The notes under the pieces were generated by a model that was not told the origin of the DNA, searched no databases, and saw nothing but the letters and a program-made list of their open reading frames with translations. Position numbers and translations under genes: made by a program. From NCBI GenBank assembly GCA_036877525.1, contig JAZGTH010000040.1, forward strand, positions 3,734,001 through 3,798,000: DNA of 64,000 nucleotides, read 5' to 3'. Source of the DNA: Chromobotia macracanthus (Eukaryota > Chordata > Actinopteri > Cypriniformes > Botiidae). Positions 1 to 13,100 of this stretch are shown here, piece after piece. How positions within the stretch are numbered: the first letter of the stretch is position 1; each line of letters opens with the position of its first letter.

Positions 1-484
1 TCGATTACTCACTGAACCAGCATGAGAACATGAAGCAGAGATGTGAGATGTGCTCAGAAACATGTTTAATTAAACACCTTTAATTAGCAACATATATTTT
101 TTTTGTAGTGAAACAAGCATAAAATAAACAGAGCCTTATAATATTCTTATAATAATAATAATAATAATAAACAATAATCATAAACATTCATATAATGATA
201 ATCTTATAATATTAATCAAAATTAATAAATAATAAAAAACACAAATTTTGCAATTATGCATTACAGAACTGATGGAAAAAATACTGAATTGTGGCGTCCT
301 CTTGCACTTTTTGGGTCCTTTAGAATCATTCCTGAACATCACCATAGTAGCTACAGCTTTGAGCAATTACAGCATTTAAGGGGGCAAAAAATTGAGAGCT
401 CTTCTGAAAACTTGGTATGTCCGATTACATTAAAACCTTGAACATGGTTGATTACATTATTCCTTAAGCAGTCATACCCTTTTC
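1..484. other. Probable 3' UTR and flank of the giant gene
   Basis: The region is A/T-rich. It contains an AAT trinucleotide microsatellite near 149-172 and no convincing coding sequence. On the minus strand the only polyadenylation-like hexamers seen are ATTAAA variants near 64-85, so the transcript end is not fixed. Confidence 0.4.
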
Positions 485-3400
485 CTAGTCATTGCCCATA
501 TTTTTGCTCTTCTGTTTCTTGTTGCTGGCCTGTCCTCTGGCAGATGTCTGCTTCTCTGATCCACTGCTGTCTGGCTTGTGTTTGCTGGGTAACTGACTGT
601 TTTCCTGAGCTTGTGCTTTGCTCTGAGCTGGTCTATCTTCATTAGAACTCCTTCTCTGGTTTAGGCTTAGTTTAGAAAGTCTTTCTTTCATCTCTTTCAG
701 CCTCTTCTCCACTGTACACTTCTGAAGGTCCACCATCATTTCTTGGTCCTGCAAGTGTGAAGAGATCTATCATCTATGTCTGGCACCGGAAAAATTGCCA
801 AAAGCATCTTTAGATGTTGATCTGACACATGAGTTGGTCAGATTGGTTATTACCTGCAGCGGTTTGTCTAACTTAGGCTGTTTGGTTTCTGGTGAGCTGT
901 GGAGCTTTGAGAAAAGCTGCTGGTGAATATTAAGTCTGTTTGTTTCTTTTTCCACACACTGCACCTAAAAAAACACCAGTTAGATGATAGAGAGGAGATG
1001 CTTTCACTGGCAGGGTGGATGACAATGCTATATACTCTTCAGAGTCAGAACAAATAAAGCATACAATGCAAAAAATGTATTTTGCTAATATTTCACTGAA
1101 CTTACCGGGCCATCAGTTTTGAGGCTGGTTTTCACTTGCCCTGCACATAGAATACATTACAGTATATGGAAATGTATTTGTGTAATGCATTATGTAATGT
1201 CTACTGTTGCCAGCAGTGAGTAATCTCTTACCTTCTCCATATCTGTCTGTTAAAGTTGGTTTCAGGTCCAGCAGGAGCTGTTCCAACTTGAAGAATTTAT
1301 ACACTTGAAGTCTATGAGTTGTAAAGATAAGTTCATTGTTATGATTTTTTCTTGAAGGAACATTATTAAAATGTGATACCAACCTCTCTGCCAGGAGGTG
1401 ATGTGCAAAATGAGATTCAGAAGGAACTTTAGCACTGAAGAAGTCCTCCACTAATGTTCCAAAGGTCTGCTGTGTGTTCTCTTCATCCATCTAACACATA
1501 AAGAAAAGCCTGTTGTAACTCTGCCTGCACCTTATATGAAAGTCAAATTTCATACATGTCACACCTGCTCCTTCCTCTGGTCATCACTGAAGGACTGATG
1601 AAACAGCTGCATGCTTAATGCTGATATGGCCAAATGGAAGGTTTTCATGAAGTCATGAGGTTTTGAGCCTGAAAAGTGTAAATAGGTTTTATAGATCTTA
1701 CACTGCAATAAAAGAATATTTAATGCATATCATTATTATATTGTTTCTTTATACGCATGTGATACAAGTACAATAGTACAATGTAGTGATACACTTTGCA
1801 TTACAAAGCATAAAAATGTATTTTTGCTGCAGGTTGTGTACTCTGGTGTATAATGTTTATTCTGCTAATTATGTCTTTTTATTGAAATGTACATGTAAAA
1901 AATAACATTTACTGTAATATGTACTCTTGTCAATAAAGTGTATGTAAAGTGTCTATGTATTGCAATGTACAGTGTAGACAGTTTATTTTGTTTATAACTT
2001 CAAAAAAATCATACAACATGATTATGATGCACAATGTACAGAAGGCTACATAACCTTACCTGAGGTTATGTAGGCCATAGTGTGCAGGAGAACAGCGATG
2101 AACTGGCCAGCATTTAGAAGCTTATTCTCTAGAATGTACAGAATCTGATTGGCTGTGTCATAATAAAAGTCTTTATTGCAGTAGGCCTGCAGGTGATCAC
2201 AGTGAGAAACCGGCACCGTCTTGGCCAATAGCAGCATGATGGGGGGGAAAGCACAGGTCCTGTGCAGCAGACGTACAACATGGCAGCCAAACAGGAAGAC
2301 TGCAAAATGCTGTGGGGAAAGGTTGTCAAGGGCAACAGGAGTCAGGTGCGTCAGCTCACTCTCCACTGGGCTGATGATTACTGGAGGAGAAGAGAGCAGA
2401 TGCTAATCAAAATAGCTCTTGAACAGAAAAACCTTACTGCAAAAAATCATTTGCTTAATCAGTATATTTGTCATTGTAAAAACATCTAAAAATCCTTAAA
2501 ACAAGAAAAAATTCAAACTAGTGCAAGATAATAAGTACCATATATAAGAACCCTTGTCAATTTTCGTACCTCAGTGAAAGAAGCCACCATTTATACTTTA
2601 ATCATTCATTTAGTCTGATTAATTTTTAAAAATAGAAAACTATTTGCCTTTAGGGCACATTTACAAAAAATAAAAACGTAAGGGAGTTCAAAGCACCAAA
2701 GTATCAGAATTCAAATTCAAAGTCTATTTCTACCTTACTCTCGCTCTCTGACAGTGACAGGTATTAAATACTGAATGCACAAATGTGTACTAACCTTCCT
2801 TTGTATTGGGTGCGTGTGCAAGCATTTGGAGTGACTCCTTTATCTCCTGCACTGTTCTGGATAGAGGGGTCAGAGACACAAACTTAGCCAGTTCCTCTTC
2901 ACTCACGCAGGGGGCGGTGCTCTGCTGACAACCTGAGATGTTGCAGCATGAATCTGCTCCTGTGTTTGTCCTCACTTTGACTTCTCTCATGTCTGCAGGG
3001 GAAAACTGTAAAATGGCAAAAAATAGTTGTTTTTCTTTATTACTTATACATAGCGTTGTGTTATTTAAACAGATTAAATAAGTATTCATACAGTACATCC
3101 ATACAATGACAGTTCTGTGACAGTGACCATGCCTGCTGAGCTGTTTTAAAGACCTCAAGAACTGATCAGCTTTTTTTAATAAATCAGTCAATATAAATTT
3201 GTTAACTGAACCATCGGGTTCTTTGAGTTTACAACTGGAGGGAAAAATGATGTATAATGACCTAAATTATGTCCTGTTTCTCAAACAAAGATACAGTTTT
3301 AGAGTCCGAGCCATATGGACTACTTTGGCTTTTTCTCCTTTGTAAAGGTTTTTGGAGATGTTGCCACCATGAATTGTTGTCATATGGAAAGCTGCTTTTG

Positions 3401-4185
3401 GGGTACAATGTTCCTTTAATTGCTTTAGATACTAACTTGATTGTATTCAGTGTGAGGTTCACTATCTCTATGGCTACTTGTAGGCGTGCCATCCTGCTGC
3501 CGCCAGGCATCTCCATTCATCCTGCACAGCACTGCCTCTAAAGACCTCAGCACATCTCCCATCAGCCCCATCCACGGCTCTGCTGCAATCACACTACAGT
3601 CACACACATACTCTCACAGACATCTGATGGCTGAGAATGCATACACACATCATCTTACCATAAGCTGTTTCTTTTTTGACCAGTATTTCATTGTCTAACA
3701 TCTTTTTCAACTGGTTCATCTTTGAGGGTTCCATATTTTCTAGTGTGTCCTAGAAAGAAGCCATACAGATTAGAATGATCATAAGAATCTACAAAGGAAC
3801 TGATTGTTTTTATTTTCACTTTTAATGTTGGTCTTAAAACATCTGTTTTACCCTCAGAGCATCAATCTGCTGGCACATGTTCCTGTAGAATTCTTGGGTG
3901 TCTTTACGATGCTTCGCCAGCTGGGAGGCCAGGTGTAAGTTCTGATCTTCTAACTTGTCATACAACGTCTTCACATTGAACTCCTCAAGGTCCATCAATG
4001 TATTTTTGAAACCTTCAAAAGTCGACATGATTGGACAAATTCACCAGGAGAGAGTTTATATTATCATCTGTCTGACACGTCCATTGAAGGATAATTGCCA
4101 GTTACCTCCTTTGAACACAGCAGGTTCCTCTGATTCTGCTCCCTCTCCGACCCCTCTGAGACCTAGAGGCTCAGAGCTATCCACA
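485..4185 (-). CDS. Giant gene: cytoplasmic tail
   Basis: Exons 4106-4185, 3852-4067, 3659-3749, 3437-3582, 2795-3005, 2060-2380, 1565-1668, 1384-1490, 1232-1311, 1106-1140, 854-964 and 485-748. Phases fit throughout. Exon 3852-4067 starts in the correct frame (DDNINSLLVNLSNHVDF). An extra base in a T4 run (complement of 4017-4020) then throws it into a stop; the rest is open in the neighbouring frame (EGFKNTLMDLEEFNVK). The 2060-2380 exon encodes a compact, probably helical domain (LSPQHFAVFLFGCHVV, KLLNAGQFIAVLLH). The C-terminus is a basic/polar coiled-coil-like segment (EKRLKEMKERLSKLSL) and a Ser/Lys/Gln-rich end. I recognise no catalytic motif. Confidence 0.72.
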
Positions 4186-7100
4186 CTAAAAAAGCAACAG
4201 AGACCACATTGAAAACTGCACTGAGTACTAAAAGAACTGCTTGTCTTTGTCAGGCCTGCTTTACCAAAGAGTTGTTAGGAAATCTGATTGTAACAGTGCA
4301 AAACCTGAGATATTAGCAGCCTGAGATATTAGCATTTGACTTACCAGTCTTTATTATAAACATATTCAACAGGAACACTGGGTTCACCCAAGCTACGCCA
4401 CTTGGGTTTCGGCCTTCCTTGCACTATGAGGTTTGCTCGATTAGGCCTCAAGATGAGAGCAGAAGTTGTCAACACTATAATCAGCAAGACTAGCAGTAAT
4501 AAAACCCCTATGGAAAAATATGAAAGTATGTAACTTTACAAAAAAGGTTATCCAGTTTAGTAGTTTACAGCACACTCTTTTGTCATATATATTTATTCAT
4601 TTTAGGACGTAAATCCATTTTTATTTTGTCTGAACCTTCTTTTTAAATTTCACATTTTTTTTAACAACACACTTTTTAAGTGTGAATCAGTCAAATTTAA
4701 AAAGTGCCCACCACAGAAAATGCATGTCATTATTTACTGTACAACACTCAAAGTCAACTAGCATATTTCTAATCTTACATTATTCTTCGTGCACTTAGAC
4801 AACTGAAAAACACTCAAGTATTTGGCTGACCTGTGATAATGCCCCAGTCTGGAAGCAGGTTTAAACTGTGTTGTTTTACGACCCCGTGCCGCACCAGCTG
4901 TGCAGGGGTCGAGGGTTGGAACACAGCTGTGGAAGAGCTGCACTCTGAGCCCTGCTCACTCACCACCACGATCAGGCTCCAGTCAGGAACTGTGTTATCC
5001 ACAAACACATACTTTCCCGCTTCCATGAACACGTGTGCAAATCTGATGAGATCAAAGCTGTAGATACTTGCTGAACACTAGATATGCTAGATTTTAACCA
5101 ACTATACCTGCTGGAATTTAGCTGTGTGTCTCTGACAAGATGCTTCAGGCGTCTGAAGGCCCCAAAGTCCCAACCAGGGTTACTGCTGAAGAGATGATCT
5201 TTCTGGTACACTGGGAAGTGGCTGAGGTGACGGTCTAAATTAACATGATATAAATGTTACATACAACACTGATGAACAGACCGGTTTAAACTAGAATGAT
5301 TTATCAGGCTGATCCAGTTTGAGATTTATGCTGTTTGCAGCTGGTGGAACAGAACACCCGCAAAACTTTATTTTCAACAGAGAAGTTATAATGTTGTATT
5401 CGACGTAATCATACCAGTGTGGTTGATAGTGAGCTGAAAGATAAGCATGTCGTTCGGGGACAGACAAGCTATGGGATTTGGAATGCGTGGAAGAGGCCTG
5501 GACAACCCATTTGGATCAGTATGTCTCTTTTTCCTGAAATCTCCCTCCACAATTTCAACCGGTTCTAGAAGGAAATATCGCAAGCGTTAAAGGTTCACTG
5601 TACATTCTGGACAATAATAGTATATCTTGGGAAGGTTTAGTTAGTTTAAAAGGCTTGGGCAAAGTGATTGAGTCTGGAGGTCAGACACACAGTGTGAAGA
5701 CAGTAAAACCCACAACAGCTATTACCTGCCAGTAAAGAGTCAATGAGAACAGGATCTTTTAAAATCCAACCAAACACTCCATCAGGAGCAAACTGGACGA
5801 AGTAGATTCTGCCAATGTTTTTAACATGGCTGTCAGGTCCTAGTACATTTATCACATTCTGTTTGAAGAATAAAATAAGGAATGAAAGTTAAAACTGAGT
5901 TATGGGATAGACTAATATTATGATTTCTTATTGACGGTGTATATAATTGCAGCTATACTTTGCACCCATTTTTGGAGGAGAGCTATGATACAAGTTTTCT
6001 TACTAACAAGCACACACGCACACGCATGCTTACTCACCCTGCTCCAGGTCTTGCTTTCATCTGAGGCTTTGATTCTCAGCAGCAGCTGCCCATCAGTAAC
6101 CAGCCTGGCAGACAGCACAGGCAGTGTGGACAGACATGAGGAGTCACACAGCTCCTCTACAGACACATACCTCTCACAATGACAGCTGCAGAAAACAAAC
6201 TCCATCTTAAAATCATGCTCTATACCAATACCTATCATTAGCTGTATGCATACAGTATTTGACCCTAAATACTTCTGGAATGCTGATATATCCTGTGCTG
6301 TGACATTCTGTACACCATCTAAAACTGCTTATAATTATTTGACATTCAGCTTTCATGACCTCATATTAATTTAGAGACTACATTGACTATTTTTTAAGGT
6401 TTCATATGTTGCACTGCGAGATCATTCAAAAATGAAAAATGCAGGCAAAAAGTAAATATTTAATCAATGGTGGCCAGTTACAGGACCTAAGATAAAATCT
6501 TTAAATCTTTCAAATTCATTGTAATAGCTCAAAAATCTGTAATATACAACAAAAACAAAACTACAACATGCTATGCTCAATCAAATTAAATGAATCTAAT
6601 TAAATTAAATTAATAAATACATTATTAATACATGGAAAAACAAACTAATAAATGGAAAATTCCTTTGAAGTATCAATATTCACTAACTTACATGCCCATT
6701 CCAACATCCAGACTCCCACCCTGAGGTCCGCATGTCACGTTACAAGAGTAGTCAGATGGTACAACACATTTCAGTGAAGAGGCCAGTCTCACCTGCCCCG
6801 CCCAACAGCGCTTCTTCACCTGCAATGTACAGAGCTCCACCACTGTCTCATCACAGTATTATATTACAGAGAAATGGATCTAAACGGGACACTCTCTGAC
6901 AGAGGGCACAGATCTGCTGCTCCTGCAGCTCAATTGACACAGCATTGCGTCAGTCGTGCAAAGGTCAATGGGTTTGATTCCCAGAGAAGATACATACTAA
7001 TAAAACGTGTACATTGAATGAACTTTAAGTGGCCTTGGATAAAAACGTCTGCCAGATGCATTAATGTAAAAGCCAATCTCACCTCAGGCTGACAGTCAAG

Positions 7101-10100
7101 CTCACTGTCCGTGGCGGAGCTTTTGAAGTCCAATTGATTATAGAAAACAAAACCCGTTTTGCACAAGCAGGACCCATCTGAGTGCTGAAACGCACGATTC
7201 TTGCCTATGCAAGTGCAAGTGGACGCCCCTGTGAAAGAAGATCAAGATTTGAGCTGAGTGATCTGTGTTTTATGTTGTGCATCCTTTGAATTGTAACAGT
7301 GTGATCAGACCTTCAGCTGAGGTGGAGGAACTTCCGCAGGGGAGACAGGCTCTCTGGGCGTACAGGTGATTGAAGGTGCCTGCTGGGCATTTGTGACACT
7401 TCTCCAGTGATTCTGCACCAGTGCGGTTTCCATATGAGCCAGGTGGACAGGGAATGGGCTCTAAAGTGCCTTGCGGACAAACGTACCCTACTGGACAGGG
7501 CTGATCACTATAATGGTATGAGCCTAGTGCACACAGCATTACACTAGTTAAAACCATAGGGAATTAAATTGTTGCCATGAATGTGACAATTTATGTACAG
7601 TACAAATGGTCTCGTAGTATTATTGGTCATTATTACAGAAATTCTGGTCGTGAATGTTCTTTTAACATAAAGATTTTAGTTATGTCAACCTGGATGTTAT
7701 TTCAGCTGTGAATGGTCACAGATTATGAATATCTGTGTTAATAATAATAAATAAACATGATGGTCATCGGAGTCCATCAGTATGTGCTGACCTGGTGGAC
7801 AGTGGTATCCTGCAGGGCACAGGAGACAGGAGTGCAGGTGAGAGGACAGACTGGGCCGGTAGGTACCGGCCACACACTGCACACAGCTGTTCTCCTGAGA
7901 CTTCCTCGGTCCACTGGTGTTCAAAGGCATCCAGCCATCAGGACAGGACAACATAGCAGAGCTGTTGGCTGGGCAGTAATATGGGAAAACACACCTGCCA
8001 ATAAAAATCACAGTATCAATCAGTGGAGACTTAATAATCTCATGCTGACATCTCATTTAAATCACTTGTAAAGGTGAAGGTGTACATATGTTAGTTGGTC
8101 TTATATATGCTAGGACTTACAATTGCTGTGGCGAGCTGTAGGTGTAAGATCTTTCAGGGCAGTGATATCCTGCAGGGCATGGTGTGGGCACACCTGTCTG
8201 AGCCCTGCAGTATGAACCAGCTCTACAGGGAATCTCCATCACAGAACCTGCACAGTGAATCAAAATAACACTTTATTTACAGTTATATATTGGTCATATA
8301 TCAGTTATATACTCACAGTGTCCCAGATACCAATTTTGTAAGAGATAATGGTTACAATTGTGATTTTTACATCACACCGTGAGTGTATATTAGTATTGTC
8401 TAGTATGAACCATGGAGAAATTCCACACACCTGTAGGGCATTCGTAAGAAGCTCGGCAAGGGATGCCTGCTGTATTAGCCTGGCCTGTGGTGCGAGGGTC
8501 TGGGCAGTAGGTACCAGGAGGGCAAAGCTCACAGTGACTGGCCGATGCTGCCCCTGGCTGTGCCCTTAAGGTGCCAGCAGGGCAAAGCACTGGGAACCCT
8601 GTCCCACTACACCAATGACCGGGAGGGCAAAGAAAGCCTGAGAAATCAATAAGCCCTGGAGAGAAAAAGAAAAGAAAAGTTTTCTGAAAAAATTAAATCA
8701 ATCATGTTAATAACCTTGACATTTTTAGATTGTTCAGCAATTACATAGCATTTTGCTGTGTGAACATAAGATACAGAGGTTGTATATAGTTATGGGTATA
8801 TATAGTATGTCTATAGCGTTTCAGAGACCTGTGGTGTTACAGAAAGTGCCAGGTGGGCAGGTAAGACAATCTCCTTTGTTCCCAGCCCCAGGTGTGGGTC
8901 TGTAGGTGAACAGTGGACATTCTCTGGGACCTGGTCTCCCTCAGACTCATAATCAACTATGCCATCACAGTAATAGCCTGATGGACACATGTGTGGGATT
9001 GGATCACCTGCATGAGAATGGAGAAACTGTTCTTAATTATATACTCTAATACACTTCAGAGTTTCTTAGATTGTTACGGAGCTGTGCTGCTACTGAATCC
9101 AGAAAGTAAAAGCATACATAGTGTTTAATAAGAAATAAAGTGTCTTACAGTAATATATTGACAATGCAATTACATTGACATGATACTAACATACTGCAGA
9201 CTGTTTGTTAAAATGAACATACAGAGCAATGTGCTGTCCAAATCTTGAAGGAATTTCTAAATTTGTTTGGTTTGTTCATTCTTTTTAGTGAATCAGTCGA
9301 CCCAAGTCTTCAGTCTGAAAAAATTGACTGAATCATCAGACAAGACACTTTCTCATTGAACTGGTTCAGATTACTCGTTTACTGTAGTTTTAATGTTTTT
9401 ACTTTGAGAAGTGTTACCGGATAGGGCTTGTTATACACTAATTTATCTAGAGGTAGAATAATGGGTTACAAAGCAAACATCTGTATGTAGCAATACAGAT
9501 TTCAGGCACATACTCAGCAGCATTAAGAACATCTAGTCTTACCCTCTTTGCACCAGTGTGCTGGAGGACATATGAGACAATCACTGACAGAATTTGCTCC
9601 ATGGGTTTGTCTTATAGAGTTAGCAGGGCAAGCTAGAGGCTCTTTCGTACCCTCAGGGCAATAAAACCCTGCCAAAACAAACAAAAGTGAACTCCACACA
9701 ATCTACACTGTAAATCTCATAACATAAAACAGATTTGTTCATACAGATGTATCAAGTACAGAAGGGTTGTATTGGAAGTTTTTGTTACTGAAATTTGAAC
9801 CTAACAAACATACCAGCAGGACAGGGTCCAGCACATGGCACTCCCCACTCACAGTGGTCCCCGCTGAGCAGAACAGACCCCTGCGGGGTGAACTCTGAAC
9901 TGCCAGAGATGCACATAAATCCAGCAGCACACAAACCTTTGACTTGGCCAGCCCTGTGCAATTATCACACATACAGTATAAACCCATGTAACAATTCTGG
10001 GTCTTCTATTATACACTTGTAAAGTCTTTGAAAATAGTAATACTCTCATCTGAAAAGCAGAAAGTCTGCATTGTGTATATTAAACACATTAAACATGGCA

Positions 10101-13100
10101 TGGATTTATATGATTCCAAATGTACCTGCAGAACTTTCCTGGTGGGCAGGGTAAGCACTCTCTTTCCTCCCGCAGACCCCCAGCCTCAGAAGGGGTGTAT
10201 GTGCCATCGGGACACGGCTGTGGGACCATGGTGGCTGCCATGGTTTAAACAGAATACATGTATGATATAATGGTGATGTATGATATAATGGGACCATAGC
10301 AGTTACCTGTGTTGTTTTTTTTTTTGCTTACGAGTATCAGTGTTGAATATTTAATTGAGGAATTTTAATTGGTTACATGGATTTTTTAAGTATAGGCCAT
10401 TTATTGTTTATTGCCTTATTGTGACTGGCCAGAATTGTAATTTCTGTGCATGCCTTGAGAAATGTATGTATCTACAGCTAGTGTGCATTACCTGCAGGGC
10501 AGTAGGAGTGTGGTGGGCAAGGCCGAGGATCTCCAATAATTGCCTCCTCACAGTAATAGCCTGGACGGCAGGGGATGCAGTCATCAGAGCCTGGATTAGG
10601 CTGGTACTGTCCCGTGGGGCAGGGCAAGGCCAGGGGTGACCCCAAGGGACAATAGTGACCCTGAGAAAGCACAACCCTGTCATTCAAGCCGCTAGGCTCA
10701 GATTAAAAAGATACAGAAGAAGGCAGGACTGACCTTGGGGCAGAGGAAGGCATGGGGAGTGATGGAGGAGAAGTCTACAGGGCAGTAGAAGCCCGCAGCA
10801 CAGGGTCCAGTTGGAGAATCGAGGCCCTCACTTGCACAATAGTGCCCCGCTGGGCAGGGGAGGCAGCTTTCTATGGAGTAACCCCCTACAGTTCCAAGTC
10901 AATGAAGGGTTTCGTTAGAAAATAAAACATTACTCATTGAACAAAGAAAGAAATACTGGTAAATAATAAAATATTAATGCAGTTCCAGAGTATATTGGAA
11001 GGGCGGCATTAAAAAAACATGTAAATAATTTCAAAGAATATTGCTACTGAATTTTTAATTTAATTTACTTTTAATTTTTAATGAAAAATTATTTGTGGAA
11101 TCTGTGCATTGTTGCTTTAATTGTGTACCAGTGCTTTAAAGCACACAATCTTTTGCATTTGAAAGCTCATTTATTCGGCTATATGGTGCTCAAACTGATA
11201 AATTATTCATTATGCATTTAAATGTTGCTCCTTTCATATATTTTGCATACATATAATAACTTGCACTGCTTTAAAATTTTTCCTGTGAGGCTTTTAATGT
11301 TTAATAGATTTATATAAATCTGTCTGTCTGTACATACCTGTGAGGTTACGAATGCTGCCTGCTGGGCAGGGTAGGGGCATCAGGGTTCCAGTAGGGCAAA
11401 AGTGACCGCGTGGGCAGGGGCCATTCCTGAGGTAGCCAGTCGTATTCAATGGTGCAGGATACGCAGAACCTCCTTGGCAGAAATAACCCTGCTGGCATTG
11501 ACCTACCAGATCACAATTATATAATATGACACAGTTATTCTGTTCCTCTGCAGTGTATTTTAACACCTCACCAAAAAACCCTTGAGTGCTGAAGTTTTTT
11601 AATAGAGGTAAATGATAGCAGACCTTGTGGTTGTGATAAACCAGGAGAGCTGCAGTAGAGGCCAGTAGGGCAGGGCACACAGGCAGCTTCAGACTGAGCC
11701 CTGGTCACCTGACCCACTGTGCCCACCGGGCAGGGCACAGCCACAGCAGTGCCAGCAGGACAAAAATGACCTTATGGAACACAGACATACCAATACAAAA
11801 TGACACATAAACCAATGCCAACTCTCATAATGCACTGGCACAGCAAACATCAAATATATGCAATAAAACATTGTTTAAGAGCATGCAGCAAGGTGAAATA
11901 AAACATAAGTACTCATGAGCCAACACAGGGTGGGACTCACCCATAGGACATGGCAACAGCTCCTGTGTGCCAGGGGAAGGACACATTGTACCAACTGGGC
12001 ATAAGAGACAGTAGGCGGCTCCAGGAGTGCTGCTGTATGTGCCAGGCTCACATGGTACTTCCAATGGAGCACCAATGGGGCAGCTGTGTCCGCTGGGGCA
12101 AATATAACCTTGTAGTCTATCTACTGGGCGAGCACTACGGCTGCCATTAATACACACATATCTGTATAGAGAAATGCAGCCATTGAGTCTTTTAATTTAT
12201 TCGTTTATTTGTAGGCCAAACATGTCATGGGTTCCCTATAAAAATTTTAATGGAGTTTTAGAATAGTGTATTTAAGTTTATACACAAATAAGATCCGTGT
12301 TTAACATTACTAGAAGTGACTTCAACTGATGTGTGCAAAAAATAAATCTGTGTCAATCAAATTTGTGTCAATCCATCTGAAACTCCTTATTATATTGTTA
12401 GCTTATAACCATTTGTTATGTTCTGTTAAGTCTGATAGCTAAACCTCCATTGAAAATCTTCACTCTTGCAGAAACTAAAAGCCAGGAAATACATTGCACC
12501 AAAAACCATTGCAAAAGCATTTTAAAACCCAACTGAATTTGTTTTCATTCCCTGCATCAACTGGACGGAAACTGGATGCATTAAGTCATTTTAAAATCTA
12601 GTTATCTTTTGAGGCTGTTTCTTTTCTTATCTGCACTTATACAACATTTCTGTAACCGACAATGTCAATGATAGTTTCTTATGTAATGGACAATAAATCT
12701 CTAACACCTAAAATCTGGCAAATGTATTCACTAAGATCCATTAGCACCAGATGAATGCGGGCAGCTGGCTGAACTGGAGTACTGGAGTGTGGGTGTACTG
12801 TATGGTTGTCAGATGATGTGTGACTCCAGAAAAGCACAGTTATGATTACCAAAAGCACAAGTTATGATTACCCAGCATCACAGAGAACTGCTTCTGAGGG
12901 ATGGACCATTGCAGGCTCCTCACAGAAGTACCCAGGAGGACATGGCTGGCACTGCTCTGCCACACTCAACCCCAGAGAACTGGAGAAGGTTCCAGCAGGG
13001 CATGGCAGAGGGGAGCCAATACCAGTTGGGCAATAATGGCCAGCTGGGCACATGTTGTGGCCTGTGGATTCAGTCTGCAAGTCACACATTGTAAATGGGT

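Noticed and set aside
3262..3516. An 84-codon minus-strand open frame overlapping the tail exon at 3437-3582
   Set aside because: The overlapping frame keeps exact splice phase with both neighbouring exons, while this one does not connect to either; it is probably a chance open frame.
7735..8071. Plus-strand open frames across cysteine-module exons (here and at many other exons up to 36 kb)
   Set aside because: They lie antisense to minus-strand coding exons, lack splice logic and have no recognisable protein pattern; module codon bias keeps the opposite strand open.
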